A stretch of DNA of 64,000 nt from Bacteroidota bacterium (GTDB taxonomy: Bacteria; Bacteroidota; Bacteroidia; Chitinophagales; Chitinophagaceae). The notes beneath the pieces are model-generated. The model did no database searches. It worked only from the letters and a program-made list of their open reading frames with translations, and was not told the origin of the DNA. The position numbers were made by a program, and so were the translations under genes. Positions 26,899-35,854 of this stretch are shown piece by piece; the first letter of the stretch is position 1; every line of letters begins with the position of its first letter. Location of the stretch: positions 1 to 64,000 of the forward strand of contig JAEYWX010000015.1 in NCBI GenBank assembly GCA_023428755.1, read 5' to 3'.

Positions 26899-28509
26899 GT
26901 GAAACGATCTGTATCGCTCCTTTTTTGTTTTATTCTTTTTTCCGCAGGCTTTAGTCAGCCTTTTGCAGACACTACAGGTAAAATTGTAGAACAGAAAGAA
27001 AACATCATCACAGAAAATACCATTATCAAAATTGAAAATCTTGGGTTTCGGGTGAATTCTGAGTTAGCTGAGTTACGTCCAACCATTTCGGCGGATGGTA
27101 ATCTTTTGTTTTTTATTTGTGAAGGGCATCCGGAAAACAAACATGCACACGAAGTACGAAATTCACAAGACATCTGGTATTCGATACGTGACACTTCTAC
27201 CGGTAAATGGACTGATGCTGTTCATTTAGGCCCGCCTTTCAATACAGCACATTACAATGCAGTGTACTGGATATCGCCTGATAAAAACAGAATACTGTTA
27301 CGCAATGCTTTTGTAGATGGTGATTACTACGGAAACGGAGTGAGCATGAGCATCGTACAAAAAGATGGACGTTGGAGTAAGCCGCAAATGCTGAAGATCA
27401 AAAATTATCCGAAGTATGATCGTGGATTTCAATCGGGGGCATCGATGTCGAGTGATGGACGTGTACTGTTACTATACATGAGTGAAGAATCAAAAAGCCG
27501 TATCAACAAAATTTATGTCTGCTTTTTGCAACCTGATGGCACATGGAGTGAACCAAAAAGTATCGGCAAAAAAATCAATCTGCCCGGGTATAATCAAATG
27601 ACGCCTTACCTTGCTTCAGACGGCACAACACTTTACTTCAGCAGCGACAGGCCCGGAGGATTTGGCGATCATGATATCTGGAAAACAAAGCGACTGGACA
27701 GCAGTTGGCAAAAATGGAGCGATCCTGTAAATCTTGGTGAGCCGATCAACACAGCAGACTTTGATGCGTTTTTTACATTGGACGCAGGGGGCGAATACGC
27801 CTATCTTACAAGTAGTTTTCAATCATTAGGCAAGAGCGATATTGTACGTGTAAAATTACTGGAGATCGAAAAGCCCGATCCTGTTGTATTGGTAAGCGGC
27901 AATGTGTACAATGCAAAAACGAAACAACCATTGAGCGCCAATTTGATTTACGAAACACTTCCCGATGGAGTGATTGCAGGTAATGGCCTGTCGAGCCCCG
28001 GTGATGGCGCATTCCAGATTGTGTTGCCATACGATAAAAATTATCTGATACGTGCTACGGCCGATCATTTCTTTGCCCAATCAGAAAACCTGAATCTAGA
28101 TTCGCTGATACGTGCTGGCTATAAAGAAATTCATAAGGACCTGTATCTTGTTCCCATTGAAGTGGGACAGATCGTTCGGCTGAACAATGTATTTTTTGAT
28201 TTTGACAAATGGGATCTTCGTCCGGTTTCGTTTATTGAGTTGAATCGTGTTGTAAAAATGCTGAATGATAATCCGGCCATCAGTATTGAACTGGGAGCAC
28301 ATACCGATGCAAAAGGTTCTGATGAATACAATATTAAACTAAGTCATAACCGTGCACAGTCGGTGATGCAGTATATTTTATCAAAAGGTATTCCGGCCGA
28401 ACGGGTCTCATTCAAAGGCTACGGCGAAACAGTTCCCGTTGCAACAAATGATACTGACGAGGGAAGACAATTGAACAGACGGGTAGAGTTTAAAATACTT
28501 ACGAACTAA
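26899..28509 (+). CDS. OmpA-family protein with PD40-type propeller
   Basis: 536 residues, GTG start, signal peptide ending FSAGFSQP. Residues about 50-320 contain WD40-like PD40 repeats (LRPTISADGNLLFFIC, TPYLASDGTTLYFSSDRPGGFGDHDIWK). About 330-400 is a small carboxypeptidase-regulatory-like beta domain (VSGNVYNAKTKQPLSANLIYE). The C-terminus (about 425-536) is an OmpA peptidoglycan-binding domain (NNVFFDFDKWDLRP ... LGAHTDAKGSDEYN ... LNRRVEFKI). The arrangement resembles T9SS-associated proteins such as PorE and many Bacteroidota paralogues. It probably lies in the periplasm or tethers the outer membrane to peptidoglycan. Confidence 0.9.
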   Translation: MKRSVSLLFCFILFSAGFSQPFADTTGKIVEQKENIITENTIIKIENLGFRVNSELAELRPTISADGNLLFFICEGHPENKHAHEVRNSQDIWYSIRDTSTGKWTDAVHLGPPFNTAHYNAVYWISPDKNRILLRNAFVDGDYYGNGVSMSIVQKDGRWSKPQMLKIKNYPKYDRGFQSGASMSSDGRVLLLYMSEESKSRINKIYVCFLQPDGTWSEPKSIGKKINLPGYNQMTPYLASDGTTLYFSSDRPGGFGDHDIWKTKRLDSSWQKWSDPVNLGEPINTADFDAFFTLDAGGEYAYLTSSFQSLGKSDIVRVKLLEIEKPDPVVLVSGNVYNAKTKQPLSANLIYETLPDGVIAGNGLSSPGDGAFQIVLPYDKNYLIRATADHFFAQSENLNLDSLIRAGYKEIHKDLYLVPIEVGQIVRLNNVFFDFDKWDLRPVSFIELNRVVKMLNDNPAISIELGAHTDAKGSDEYNIKLSHNRAQSVMQYILSKGIPAERVSFKGYGETVPVATNDTDEGRQLNRRVEFKILTN

Positions 28510-28520
28510 AACAACAGCAC

Positions 28521-28892
28521 TTATTTTTTCTTTGCAGCTTTTTCAAGATTTTCTTTTACCCGGTATTTCACAATTTTTGTAACGAGTGCTAAAGGCAGTT
28601 TCTTGTCAAACGGAAACTGGATCGCTCCTTTTGATGTAACGTAATCTTTCAATTCATTTTCAAAAGCAACTATAGCCGATGGTGCCGGATAAAATCCAAG
28701 ATGTGCTTTATTGGCTGCAAAATGTACCAGGTTGCCGTGCAGTTTGAAAGTTGGCATTCCATAACTGATCGCTTCGTCGGCTTTGGGTGCCGCTTTTTTT
28801 ATCGTTGTTCGAATTTGCTGAAGCAGTTCCTGAACAGTGGCCGGGTATTGCGAAATATATGCATCAATTGAAGCTGATTTTACTGTAAGCAT
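28521..28892 (-). CDS. DUF1801 (YdhG-like) protein
   Basis: 123 residues from the ATG at 28892 (MLTVKSASIDAYISQYP). A longer reading to 29021 would overlap the upstream regulator gene and is rejected. A DUF1801 domain covers most of it (VQELLQQIRTTIKKAAPKADEAISYGMPTFKLHGNLVHFAA), with a Lys-rich tail. Members have an iron-chaperone-like fold, but their function is unclear. It lies 28 bases after the GlxA-type regulator on the same strand and is probably co-transcribed. Confidence 0.85.
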   Translation of the reverse strand: MLTVKSASIDAYISQYPATVQELLQQIRTTIKKAAPKADEAISYGMPTFKLHGNLVHFAANKAHLGFYPAPSAIVAFENELKDYVTSKGAIQFPFDKKLPLALVTKIVKYRVKENLEKAAKKK

Positions 28893-28920
28893 CTGATAAA
28901 GTTTAACTGGTTTACTAAGA

Positions 28921-29910
28921 TCAATACAGCACTGCTGCTGCTTCTTTATGATATTTATTTTTATATGCCAACGGTGATAACCCTGTGATTTTCCGGAACA
29001 CAGTACGAAATGCTTTTTCATCGGAGTAGCCCGTTTCGTACATCACTTCGTTTACATTTTTACGTCCGCTTTCCAGTTGTTTTTTAGCAGCTTCAATCTT
29101 TACCCGTTGAATATATTCCACCACTGTGTTGGCGGTCGCTTTTTTAAACCGGCGTTCGAGGTTACGGCGGCCCAATGCCAGCATTCCTGCCAGTTGATCG
29201 ACCGTTATCTTATCCTGGTAATTACGTTCAATATATTCCTGTGCTTTTTTGATCGGTTCATCTTCATGTGCTTTTTGTCCGTTGAAGATGATGAAAGGCG
29301 ATTGACTTTCCCTGTCAATATCGATCATAAATGTTTTGGCAATACGCACAGCTATTTCACGCCCCGCATGTTTCTCGATTAAATAAGCCAGCAGATTTAA
29401 AAACGAATACGCTCCCCCACTGCTGTACAATCCATCTTCTTCGGTCATGATACGATCATCCACCAACTCCACATCGGGAAACATTTTTCTGAAATCATTC
29501 GCAGCGATCCAGTGCGTTGCACATTTCCGTCCTTTCAGTAAACCGGTTGCTGCCAATAAAAATGCAGCAATGCAAAAGCTGGCCACTTCTGCACCGTTGT
29601 TGTATTGCCCTACGATCCATGGAAGAAATGCTGCATTGGCTTCCATTGCTCTTTGCAAATCGCCATGCATAGCAGGAATAATGATGATATCTGTTTTATG
29701 AACATCAGTAATCAGTACATCGGGTTGTATGGTGTACAAACCATTGCGTTGCGGAATAGTTGTTGATAATCCTACCAACTGGATTTTAAACAACGGATCC
29801 ATGTCCATTGCTTTACGAATATTATTGACCTCCGAAAGTATCTGGTGGGTACCATCAATATTGGGCAGACTGGTATGGCCATGAGGAACAAGAATTGAAA
29901 TGTGTTTCAT
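28921..29910 (-). CDS. GlxA-type AraC transcriptional regulator with DJ-1/PfpI domain
   Basis: 329 residues. The N-terminal DJ-1/PfpI-like domain (about 1-190) has the elbow Cys in EVASFCIAAFLLA, and the C-terminal AraC/XylS double helix-turn-helix (about 225-322) has KITVDQLAGMLALGRRNLERRFKKAT and GYSDEKAFRTVFRKITGLSPLAYKNKY. Regulators of this type control amine, nitrile or detoxification genes. The divergent cluster starting at 30058 (DinB, SRPBCC and VOC proteins) is a candidate target, by position only. Confidence 0.9.
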   Translation of the reverse strand: MKHISILVPHGHTSLPNIDGTHQILSEVNNIRKAMDMDPLFKIQLVGLSTTIPQRNGLYTIQPDVLITDVHKTDIIIIPAMHGDLQRAMEANAAFLPWIVGQYNNGAEVASFCIAAFLLAATGLLKGRKCATHWIAANDFRKMFPDVELVDDRIMTEEDGLYSSGGAYSFLNLLAYLIEKHAGREIAVRIAKTFMIDIDRESQSPFIIFNGQKAHEDEPIKKAQEYIERNYQDKITVDQLAGMLALGRRNLERRFKKATANTVVEYIQRVKIEAAKKQLESGRKNVNEVMYETGYSDEKAFRTVFRKITGLSPLAYKNKYHKEAAAVLY

Positions 29911-30057
29911 TGTACTGGTTGTTTTATAAAAGCAAATCGCCGGTTAAGAGATGTCAAATGTATGAAAAGCATTTGTCGGAATCAACCCCAAAGAAAGCCG
30001 CAAACACACCCTTCTTTTTACATACTGCATGAGTAGGTTTGTATCAAAGTCGAGCAC

Positions 30058-30594
30058 ATGATCACAAGCACCATACAACTGGCAACGCTCATCAACGAAA
30101 TGGAACAAACTGCAGCAAGCCTGATCGACCAATTGCATCTGGTGAGCGACAAGCATTTTAATCGCAAACCCTCTGCCAAAAAATGGAGTGTTGCACAGGT
30201 GGCTGATCATATTTATTTATCAAACCGATCCATCATTAAGGCATTGCAGTTAGATGGCACCGAAGTTGACCGGGATCCGGCAGAACGTATCGAAGAATTG
30301 AAAGTAATGTTTCTCGATTTCAGCAAATCATACAAAGCACCTTCTTTTATTGTTCCGCAACAAACCGATTACAACAGGGAGCAATTGATGCATGCATTGT
30401 TGAACTCGCTGCAACAGATCCATCGCTTGATGTATAAAACAGATTTAAACGTACTCATTAATCATCCTGCGTTTGGCGATATCAGCAAATTAGAGATCCT
30501 GTATTTTGTATTGTATCATACGCAACGCCATTTGCGGCAGATAGAACAAACCCATGCAACACTGCTTACTGAAAAAGATGAACCGGCAACATGA
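30058..30594 (+). CDS. DinB/YfiT-family putative metal-dependent hydrolase or transferase
   Basis: 178 residues, a four-helix DinB_2-type bundle. The metal-binding histidines are at KWSVAQVADHIYLSNR (about residue 52) and YHTQRHLRQI (about 160-164), the usual three-His arrangement. The family includes thiol-dependent (bacillithiol or mycothiol) transferases, and most members are uncharacterised. Its stop overlaps the next start by the ATGA arrangement, so the two are translationally coupled. It is divergent from the GlxA-type regulator. Confidence 0.85.
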   Translation: MITSTIQLATLINEMEQTAASLIDQLHLVSDKHFNRKPSAKKWSVAQVADHIYLSNRSIIKALQLDGTEVDRDPAERIEELKVMFLDFSKSYKAPSFIVPQQTDYNREQLMHALLNSLQQIHRLMYKTDLNVLINHPAFGDISKLEILYFVLYHTQRHLRQIEQTHATLLTEKDEPAT

Positions 30595-30806
30595 CTTCGA
30601 TTGAATTGTTTAAAACAAATGTTGATGATACAGGCGCTGCACAATACCTGATCGGCTTGTTGCAGCAAAGGTTCCCTTATTGCCGTATTACAATTGACCT
30701 GCACGATTGTGATAAAGTATTGCGACTGGAAGGCATGCGTATAGAAAACAGATTGGTAAAAGAACTGGTAAGCGGAAACGGATTTCTATGCAGTGAACTG
30801 GAATAA
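30591..30806 (+). CDS. Small HMA-like ferredoxin-fold protein without CXXC
   Basis: 71 residues. The pattern beta-alpha-beta-beta-alpha-beta (IELFKTNVDD, AAQYLIGLLQQRFP, CRITIDLHDCDKVLRLEG, NRLVKELVSGNGFLCSELE) fits a heavy-metal-associated (HMA) fold, but no CXXC metal site is present. The ATG overlaps the DinB stop by 4 bases. Similar small proteins occur in Bacteroidota without known function. The fold call is an impression from the sequence pattern. Confidence 0.6.
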   Translation: MTSIELFKTNVDDTGAAQYLIGLLQQRFPYCRITIDLHDCDKVLRLEGMRIENRLVKELVSGNGFLCSELE

Positions 30807-30877
30807 TAAAAAAGCATTGCAGAATGCAAGAAAAGTTTATACATTAATCAATCAATTAAACCTTTCAATCAATCATT

Positions 30878-31321
30878 ATGGAACGATTACATTTTACAAT
30901 TAACATCAACGCTTCGAGGGAGAGAGTCTGGCACATCCTCTGGTCGAAAGGAAACTATGAAAGCTGGACTTCCGTTTTCAGCGAAGGCTCCACTGTTGTT
31001 ACCGACTGGAACGAAGGAAGTAAAATCTTATTTGTTGATGGTAGCGGCGACGGCATGGTAAGCAAGATCGCCGAGAAAAAACCAAACGAATACATGTCGT
31101 TTCAACACCTTGGCGAAATCAAAAATGGTATTGAAGATACAACCAGCGAAAAAGTAAAGATCTGGCAGGGCAGTCATGAGAATTACCGTTTAACAGAAAA
31201 TGGTGACACCACTACACTTGACGTAGAACTGGATATTTCGCAAGAATTCAAAGAGTATTTTTCTAATACCTGGCCCAAAGCAATGGAAGCCATCAAAACA
31301 TTAGCAGAATCAAATAACTAA
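30878..31321 (+). CDS. SRPBCC (AHSA1-like) domain protein
   Basis: 147 residues, one START/Bet v1-like domain starting MERLHFTININASRERVWHILW, then YESWTSVFSEGS and the C-terminal helix TWPKAMEAIKTLAE. AHSA1-like members bind hydrophobic ligands or act as co-chaperones; the ligand is unknown. Cytoplasmic. The VOC gene follows after 4 bases, so the two are surely co-transcribed. Confidence 0.85.
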   Translation: MERLHFTININASRERVWHILWSKGNYESWTSVFSEGSTVVTDWNEGSKILFVDGSGDGMVSKIAEKKPNEYMSFQHLGEIKNGIEDTTSEKVKIWQGSHENYRLTENGDTTTLDVELDISQEFKEYFSNTWPKAMEAIKTLAESNN

Positions 31322-31325
31322 ACAC

Positions 31326-31736
31326 ATGACATCGATCAAATCAATTTATGTAAACCTTCCGGTGAAGAACCTTGCACAAACAAAAGCGTTCTGGACAAAA
31401 CTCGGCTTTACTTTTAATGAACAGTTCAGTGATGAAAAAGCTCTTTGCTTGATATTGAATGAAGGGCTGATGTACTCCATGCTCATCACTCATGAATTCT
31501 TTTCTACTTTCACCAACCGCTCGATTGCTGATGGAACATCTACACAAGTGCTGCTTGCCATTGAAGTAGAAAGCAGGGAGAAGCTGGATGAAATTGTACA
31601 ACAGGCGCTGGCAAATGGCGGTAGCCGTTACCGTGAGTCGGCCGATCATGGCTGGATGTACTACGATTCATTTGCAGACATCGACGGGCATCAATGGGAA
31701 GTGATGTACACTGATGCATCAAAAATTCCAGGCTAA
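31326..31736 (+). CDS. VOC-family (glyoxalase/bleomycin-resistance fold) protein
   Basis: 136 residues with paired beta-alpha-beta-beta-beta modules: YVNLPVKNLAQTKAFWTKLGF at the N-terminus and YYDSFADIDGHQWEVMYTD at the C-terminus, the classic VOC ends. The metal-ligand positions look only partly kept, so the activity could be a lyase, a dioxygenase or simple binding. It follows the SRPBCC gene by 4 bases. Together with DinB, the HMA-like and SRPBCC proteins it forms a small cluster of ligand-binding or detoxification folds. Confidence 0.85.
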   Translation: MTSIKSIYVNLPVKNLAQTKAFWTKLGFTFNEQFSDEKALCLILNEGLMYSMLITHEFFSTFTNRSIADGTSTQVLLAIEVESREKLDEIVQQALANGGSRYRESADHGWMYYDSFADIDGHQWEVMYTDASKIPG

Positions 31737-31814
31737 AAAAAATCAGTTAATCTTAACACAAAGGCTTTCTCCAAGCCTGTTTCCCTTTATCTTTAGCAGC
31801 ATAAAGTTTCATAT

Positions 31815-32828
31815 ATGAAATCAATGCTGCTTTTTCTTTTTGTATCGATTACAGTTGTAGCAACGCAGGCGCAGAATTTTGCTGAAGCTGAACAGATCAT
31901 GCTCAACAATCAAAAATTGCTGGGCGATGAACAGGTACTCATCATTTATAAAGATGGGAAAATAGCACACCAAAAAATGCTGGGCAATTTCCGGCCCAAC
32001 CTGCAGGCACCAGTTGGCGAAAGCAGTCAGTGGTTTACGGCTGCATTGGTCATGATCATGGTGCAGGAAGGCAAACTTTCATTGGATGATAATATAGGAA
32101 AATACCTGCCCATTTTTCCCAAATGGATGAAAGGATATATCACCATCCGTCATTGCCTGAGTCACACAACCGGCATTGAAACAGAGAAACAAGGTGCAGG
32201 AAAATTATTCCAGAAGAAAAGCTTTGCAACACTGGAAGAAGAAGTGAACTACTATGCTGAGAAGCGGGCCATCGCCAACAATCCTGGCGTATGGTTTCAG
32301 TACGATCAGATCGGACCGGCTATTGCAGGCCGGGTGTTGGAAGTAATTACCAAGAAAAAATTCGACCGGTTGGCGCAGGAAAAATTATTCCGCCCACTCA
32401 ACATGCGCATTACCAGTTTCAGTAATTATACATCAGCCATCAGTCCGTTCGATGGGGCCAAATCATCTGCGGTTGAATACACTAACTTTTTAAGCATGTT
32501 ACTGAACAAAGGCATGTTCAATGGCAAACAGATTCTCACAGAAGAATCGATTGCAGAAATGATGAAACTGCAAACAGGTGACGCATTAAACAAATACACC
32601 CCACCGTTTATGACTGGCTTCAGCTATGGGCTTGGTACCTGGCGTGAAACAACGGATGGCAAAGTTGTAAACTGTGTTTCACAAAACAGTCCCTTCGTGT
32701 GGATCGATTACTGCCGTGGCTATGCCTGTATATTGCTTTCAAAAAAAGAACGCAGTGGATTGAAACGTGAATTGTATGATCAACTGAAAACGGCTGTTGA
32801 TGCACAATTAAAAAGCAGTTGCAACTAG
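31815..32828 (+). CDS. Secreted serine-hydrolase paralogue with degraded active site
   Basis: 337 residues, signal peptide ending VVATQAQ. It aligns over its whole length with the serine hydrolase at 19359-20504 (shared blocks LIIYKDGKIAHQKM, WFTAALVMIMV, LSHTTGIET, LSMLLNKGMFNGKQI). The nucleophile motif SSSK is replaced by SSQW, so the catalytic lysine is lost. YSN is replaced by YDQ. Hydrolysis by the normal mechanism is therefore unlikely, while fold and secretion signal are kept, pointing to a binding or regulatory pseudoenzyme (inference). The gene lies 36 bases before queG, with no functional link apparent. Confidence 0.82.
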   Translation: MKSMLLFLFVSITVVATQAQNFAEAEQIMLNNQKLLGDEQVLIIYKDGKIAHQKMLGNFRPNLQAPVGESSQWFTAALVMIMVQEGKLSLDDNIGKYLPIFPKWMKGYITIRHCLSHTTGIETEKQGAGKLFQKKSFATLEEEVNYYAEKRAIANNPGVWFQYDQIGPAIAGRVLEVITKKKFDRLAQEKLFRPLNMRITSFSNYTSAISPFDGAKSSAVEYTNFLSMLLNKGMFNGKQILTEESIAEMMKLQTGDALNKYTPPFMTGFSYGLGTWRETTDGKVVNCVSQNSPFVWIDYCRGYACILLSKKERSGLKRELYDQLKTAVDAQLKSSCN

Positions 32829-32863
32829 GTATTGCTGCAATATGATGCAACTTTGTATAACCC

Positions 32864-33793
32864 GTGCAACATAAAACAAATTATACTTCATTTATAAAAC
32901 ATACGGCTGCATCGCTGGGCTTTAGTTATTGCGGTATTGCCAAGGCTGAGCGGCTTGATGAGGATGCACGAAAATTAGAAGCATGGCTGAAGCAGGGCAT
33001 GCACGGGCAAATGCACTACATGGAAAACCATTTTGAGCTGCGTATTGATCCAACGCTGCTGGTGCCCGGTGCAAAATCGGTGATCACACTCATGCTGAAT
33101 TATTATCCATCGGTTCAGCAAAAAGAAAACACGCCCCGTATTTCAAAATATGCTTACGGCAACGATTATCATGAAGTAATACGTGGTAAATTAAGAGAAC
33201 TCCTTTCGTTGATCAATACAACCATCGGTGATGTAAACGGACGTGGATTTGTTGACAGTGCGCCTGTGTTAGAACGCAGTTGGGCACAACGCAGCGGTTT
33301 AGGATGGATTGGTAAAAATGGAAATCTCATCAGCAAACAAAATGGTTCCTTCTTTTTTTTAGCGACTTTGATCTGCGATCTTGAACTGGAATACGATGCA
33401 CCGTTTGCAAAAAATTACTGTGGCAGTTGTACAAAATGTATTGACCACTGCCCTACTGATGCCATTCTACCCGACAAAGTAATTGACGGCAGCAAATGCA
33501 TCTCTTACTTTACCATTGAATTAAAAGATGCATTGATCGATGAAAGTATGAAGGGCAAATTCAATAACTGGATGTTTGGTTGTGATGTGTGCCAGGATGT
33601 TTGTCCCTGGAATCGCTTTAGTAAACCAACCAAAGAAGAACGCTTTGCACCCATACCGGAAATTTTAAACCTCAGCAGCAAAGAGTGGGAAGAAATGACT
33701 GAAGAAACATTCAAGCAGTTATTCAAACATTCGCCATTGAAACGAACAAAGTACGCAGGCATCCAACGCAATCTGAAATTTATTCAGCAATAA
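32864..33793 (+). CDS. queG: Epoxyqueuosine reductase
   Basis: 309 residues, GTG start, usual length. QueG uses cobalamin and two [4Fe-4S] clusters to reduce epoxyqueuosine to queuosine in the wobble position of tRNAs with GUN anticodons. The cluster motifs CGSCTKCIDHCP (about residues 186-197) and GCDVCQDVCPW (about 239-249) are complete, and the N-terminal DUF1730 region (GMHGQMHYMENHFELR, GYGNDYH-like AYGNDYHEVIRGKL) is intact. Cytoplasmic. No other queuosine genes are in the window. From 33794 to 33881 I see no terminator. Confidence 0.95.
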   Translation: MQHKTNYTSFIKHTAASLGFSYCGIAKAERLDEDARKLEAWLKQGMHGQMHYMENHFELRIDPTLLVPGAKSVITLMLNYYPSVQQKENTPRISKYAYGNDYHEVIRGKLRELLSLINTTIGDVNGRGFVDSAPVLERSWAQRSGLGWIGKNGNLISKQNGSFFFLATLICDLELEYDAPFAKNYCGSCTKCIDHCPTDAILPDKVIDGSKCISYFTIELKDALIDESMKGKFNNWMFGCDVCQDVCPWNRFSKPTKEERFAPIPEILNLSSKEWEEMTEETFKQLFKHSPLKRTKYAGIQRNLKFIQQ

Positions 33794-33881
33794 GCCGGAA
33801 CAAAATCAAAAATTAATTGCAGAATTTTTCAAACTTACAGTTCACAAAGTCAGGCCCTAAAAGCGGCTTGACTGGAATAAC

Positions 33882-34454
33882 TCAAAACATCAATCCAAAC
33901 TTCAGCACAATACGGTTAAAGTAGTAGTTATAGCTTAATTCGTTTTGTCCAACGCCGGGCGGTGGCCACGGTCCCCATACAAATCCATGTTGCTTTTCGG
34001 AAACATGTTTGTAACTGTATCCTGCGCTGAATAAAAATGCATCGCCTTTTTTGGTAGCCAGTTGCAAACCAACACCTGCATCGGTATAAAGTCCGGCACT
34101 TTGCGAAATAATATTGCGTTGCTCTTTGTTCTTGATCCAGGGGAAATGTGCACCTGCATCAGCATACATAAAAAATGATTTACGTTGTTTTGAAAAATTG
34201 TAACGTACATCTGCAAACAACGGAACACCCCGTTGCACATAAAAATCAATCCCTGTACCAACACCGGCATACCAGTTACCAAATGCAAAACCATTGATCG
34301 CCTGAAAACTGGCAGCTTCAGCCGTACTGCCGATCAATAGACCACTCTGCAAAATAGTTTTGAATTCAAAAGGCTTTGCCGTTCCCGTTGCTTTCTCTTG
34401 TGCTGCTGCACTGAATGCCATGTAGAGAAAGAGAATTAAAATTGTGTTCTTCAT
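33882..34454 (-). CDS. Small outer-membrane beta-barrel-like protein
   Basis: 190 residues from the ATG at 34454 (MKNTILILFLYMAFSAAAQ, Sec signal). The remainder alternates hydrophobic and polar residues in aromatic-rich strands separated by short turns (AFGNWYAGVGTGIDFYV, FLFSAGYSYKHVSE) and ends with a terminal Phe (RIVLKFGLMF), as expected of an outer-membrane barrel. No family is recognised. The start lies 4 bases after the stop of the LVIVD gene, so the pair forms a transcription unit. Confidence 0.72.
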   Translation of the reverse strand: MKNTILILFLYMAFSAAAQEKATGTAKPFEFKTILQSGLLIGSTAEAASFQAINGFAFGNWYAGVGTGIDFYVQRGVPLFADVRYNFSKQRKSFFMYADAGAHFPWIKNKEQRNIISQSAGLYTDAGVGLQLATKKGDAFLFSAGYSYKHVSEKQHGFVWGPWPPPGVGQNELSYNYYFNRIVLKFGLMF

Positions 34455-34458
34455 CGGT

Positions 34459-35709
34459 TTACTTTTGAATGGCAATACTGCTGCGTTGACTGATATTTGC
34501 CTGGTTGCTGTAATCGAATTGCAGGAGGGCTGTTTTTGTTACTACCAGCGCATTGTTATTCCATGCAATTACATCATACGCTTCAAACCCTTTGAAATGT
34601 TTCAGCAACACAAGGTTAGTTGGGGTTGCAGCATTGTACACTCGCAAGCCATCTTTACCATCGCATACAAACAACAGGTTTCCGTCTTTCGATAAACCAT
34701 GCGGGTTTGTAAGCGGATAAGTTTTCAGTAAGGAAGGCGACTGAAGATTTGTTATATCCAGTACATCCAACTGGTTGATTGATGCACGGCAATTGGTACC
34801 GCTGCGTAAGGTTACATACGCATGTGTATCGTCAGCAATAACCGGATCGCAGGCAAAGGCATGTGAAAAGCTGCCGGTTTTTTGTGGTGCTGACGGGTTC
34901 TGCAAATTATAAATGAACATGCCTGTATTGGAACCGATGAATAAATTTTCCTTGAACGGATAAATAGTTTCAATACCCCACCCGATTTGTACTGTATTGA
35001 GTTGTTGCGGCTGATCCGGGTTTTGCAAACCAAATACTTTCAGATCGCTGTGCGAAACAGTATACAGATGATAATTTTTCAACGCAAACCTCGACATGGA
35101 ACCATTTACTCCCAAGGTAACGGCCGAACGTGTTGCAGGCGAAAAGCTTGAACTTGAAAATGCGAGAAAACCTCTGTCAAATAAAACAGCCGATTGATTA
35201 TTGGTGCAACTAACGGTTACGGTTGTGTCTTTTTGTAGCCAGTCAACGATCACCAGATTCGTATCGGCCGAAAATCCATTGCTGAAGGCACGGTGTGGAA
35301 ATACTTTTTCTTTAATGCTTACTACCTGCACGCTTTGCGGATTTGTAATATCGATCGTGATGAGATCATTGAACAAATCAGCATACAAGCGGTTTCCCAT
35401 CACAGCGAGATCAACATTCCCCGGCACTTCAATAAAACTGATATTCTGTGGCTTTGATGGATTACTGTTATCAATCACATGAATACCTTTATCAACTTCA
35501 TTGAGAAAAATAGTTGTTCCAAACAAAGTGATCTTACCGGGATTTACAATTGCTCTTGCCGGCTTGCTTTTTATTTCACTCCACACTTCCTGCTTGGTTT
35601 TGTAAACGGGGCGTAACAGTGTATAGGTTTGTGTGCATTTGTCTTTCAGGCAGCCGGTGAAAAACGAAACCATTACAAACAATAATGCAAGGGTTGAAAA
35701 ACGTTTCAT
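34459..35709 (-). CDS. LVIVD-repeat propeller lipoprotein
   Basis: 416 residues. Lipobox signal peptide (FFTGC, Cys20), then a beta-propeller of LVIVD-type repeats: GIHVIDNSNPSKPQNISFIEVPG, LITIDITNPQSVQVVS, GMFIYNLQNPSAPQKTGSF, LDVLDITNLQSPSLLKTYPL, GLRVYNAATPTNLVLLKHF. Such proteins are surface or periplasmic and have no known enzyme activity; ligand binding is likely. The small barrel protein is encoded 4 bases downstream, suggesting they act together at the outer membrane (inference). Confidence 0.85.
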   Translation of the reverse strand: MKRFSTLALLFVMVSFFTGCLKDKCTQTYTLLRPVYKTKQEVWSEIKSKPARAIVNPGKITLFGTTIFLNEVDKGIHVIDNSNPSKPQNISFIEVPGNVDLAVMGNRLYADLFNDLITIDITNPQSVQVVSIKEKVFPHRAFSNGFSADTNLVIVDWLQKDTTVTVSCTNNQSAVLFDRGFLAFSSSSFSPATRSAVTLGVNGSMSRFALKNYHLYTVSHSDLKVFGLQNPDQPQQLNTVQIGWGIETIYPFKENLFIGSNTGMFIYNLQNPSAPQKTGSFSHAFACDPVIADDTHAYVTLRSGTNCRASINQLDVLDITNLQSPSLLKTYPLTNPHGLSKDGNLLFVCDGKDGLRVYNAATPTNLVLLKHFKGFEAYDVIAWNNNALVVTKTALLQFDYSNQANISQRSSIAIQK

Positions 35710-35854
35710 GTGAATAAGTTTTGGTTTTTGATTCCTGCAGCAAACAAGGAGCAGCTCTATCGCCGGATTGTGGATGCTATTCCTTCCTTGCTGTGCAGTT
35801 GTTCAGAAGGTTGACACTGCACACTTCAAAACCGTTGCGTTGAACTGATTTTAT

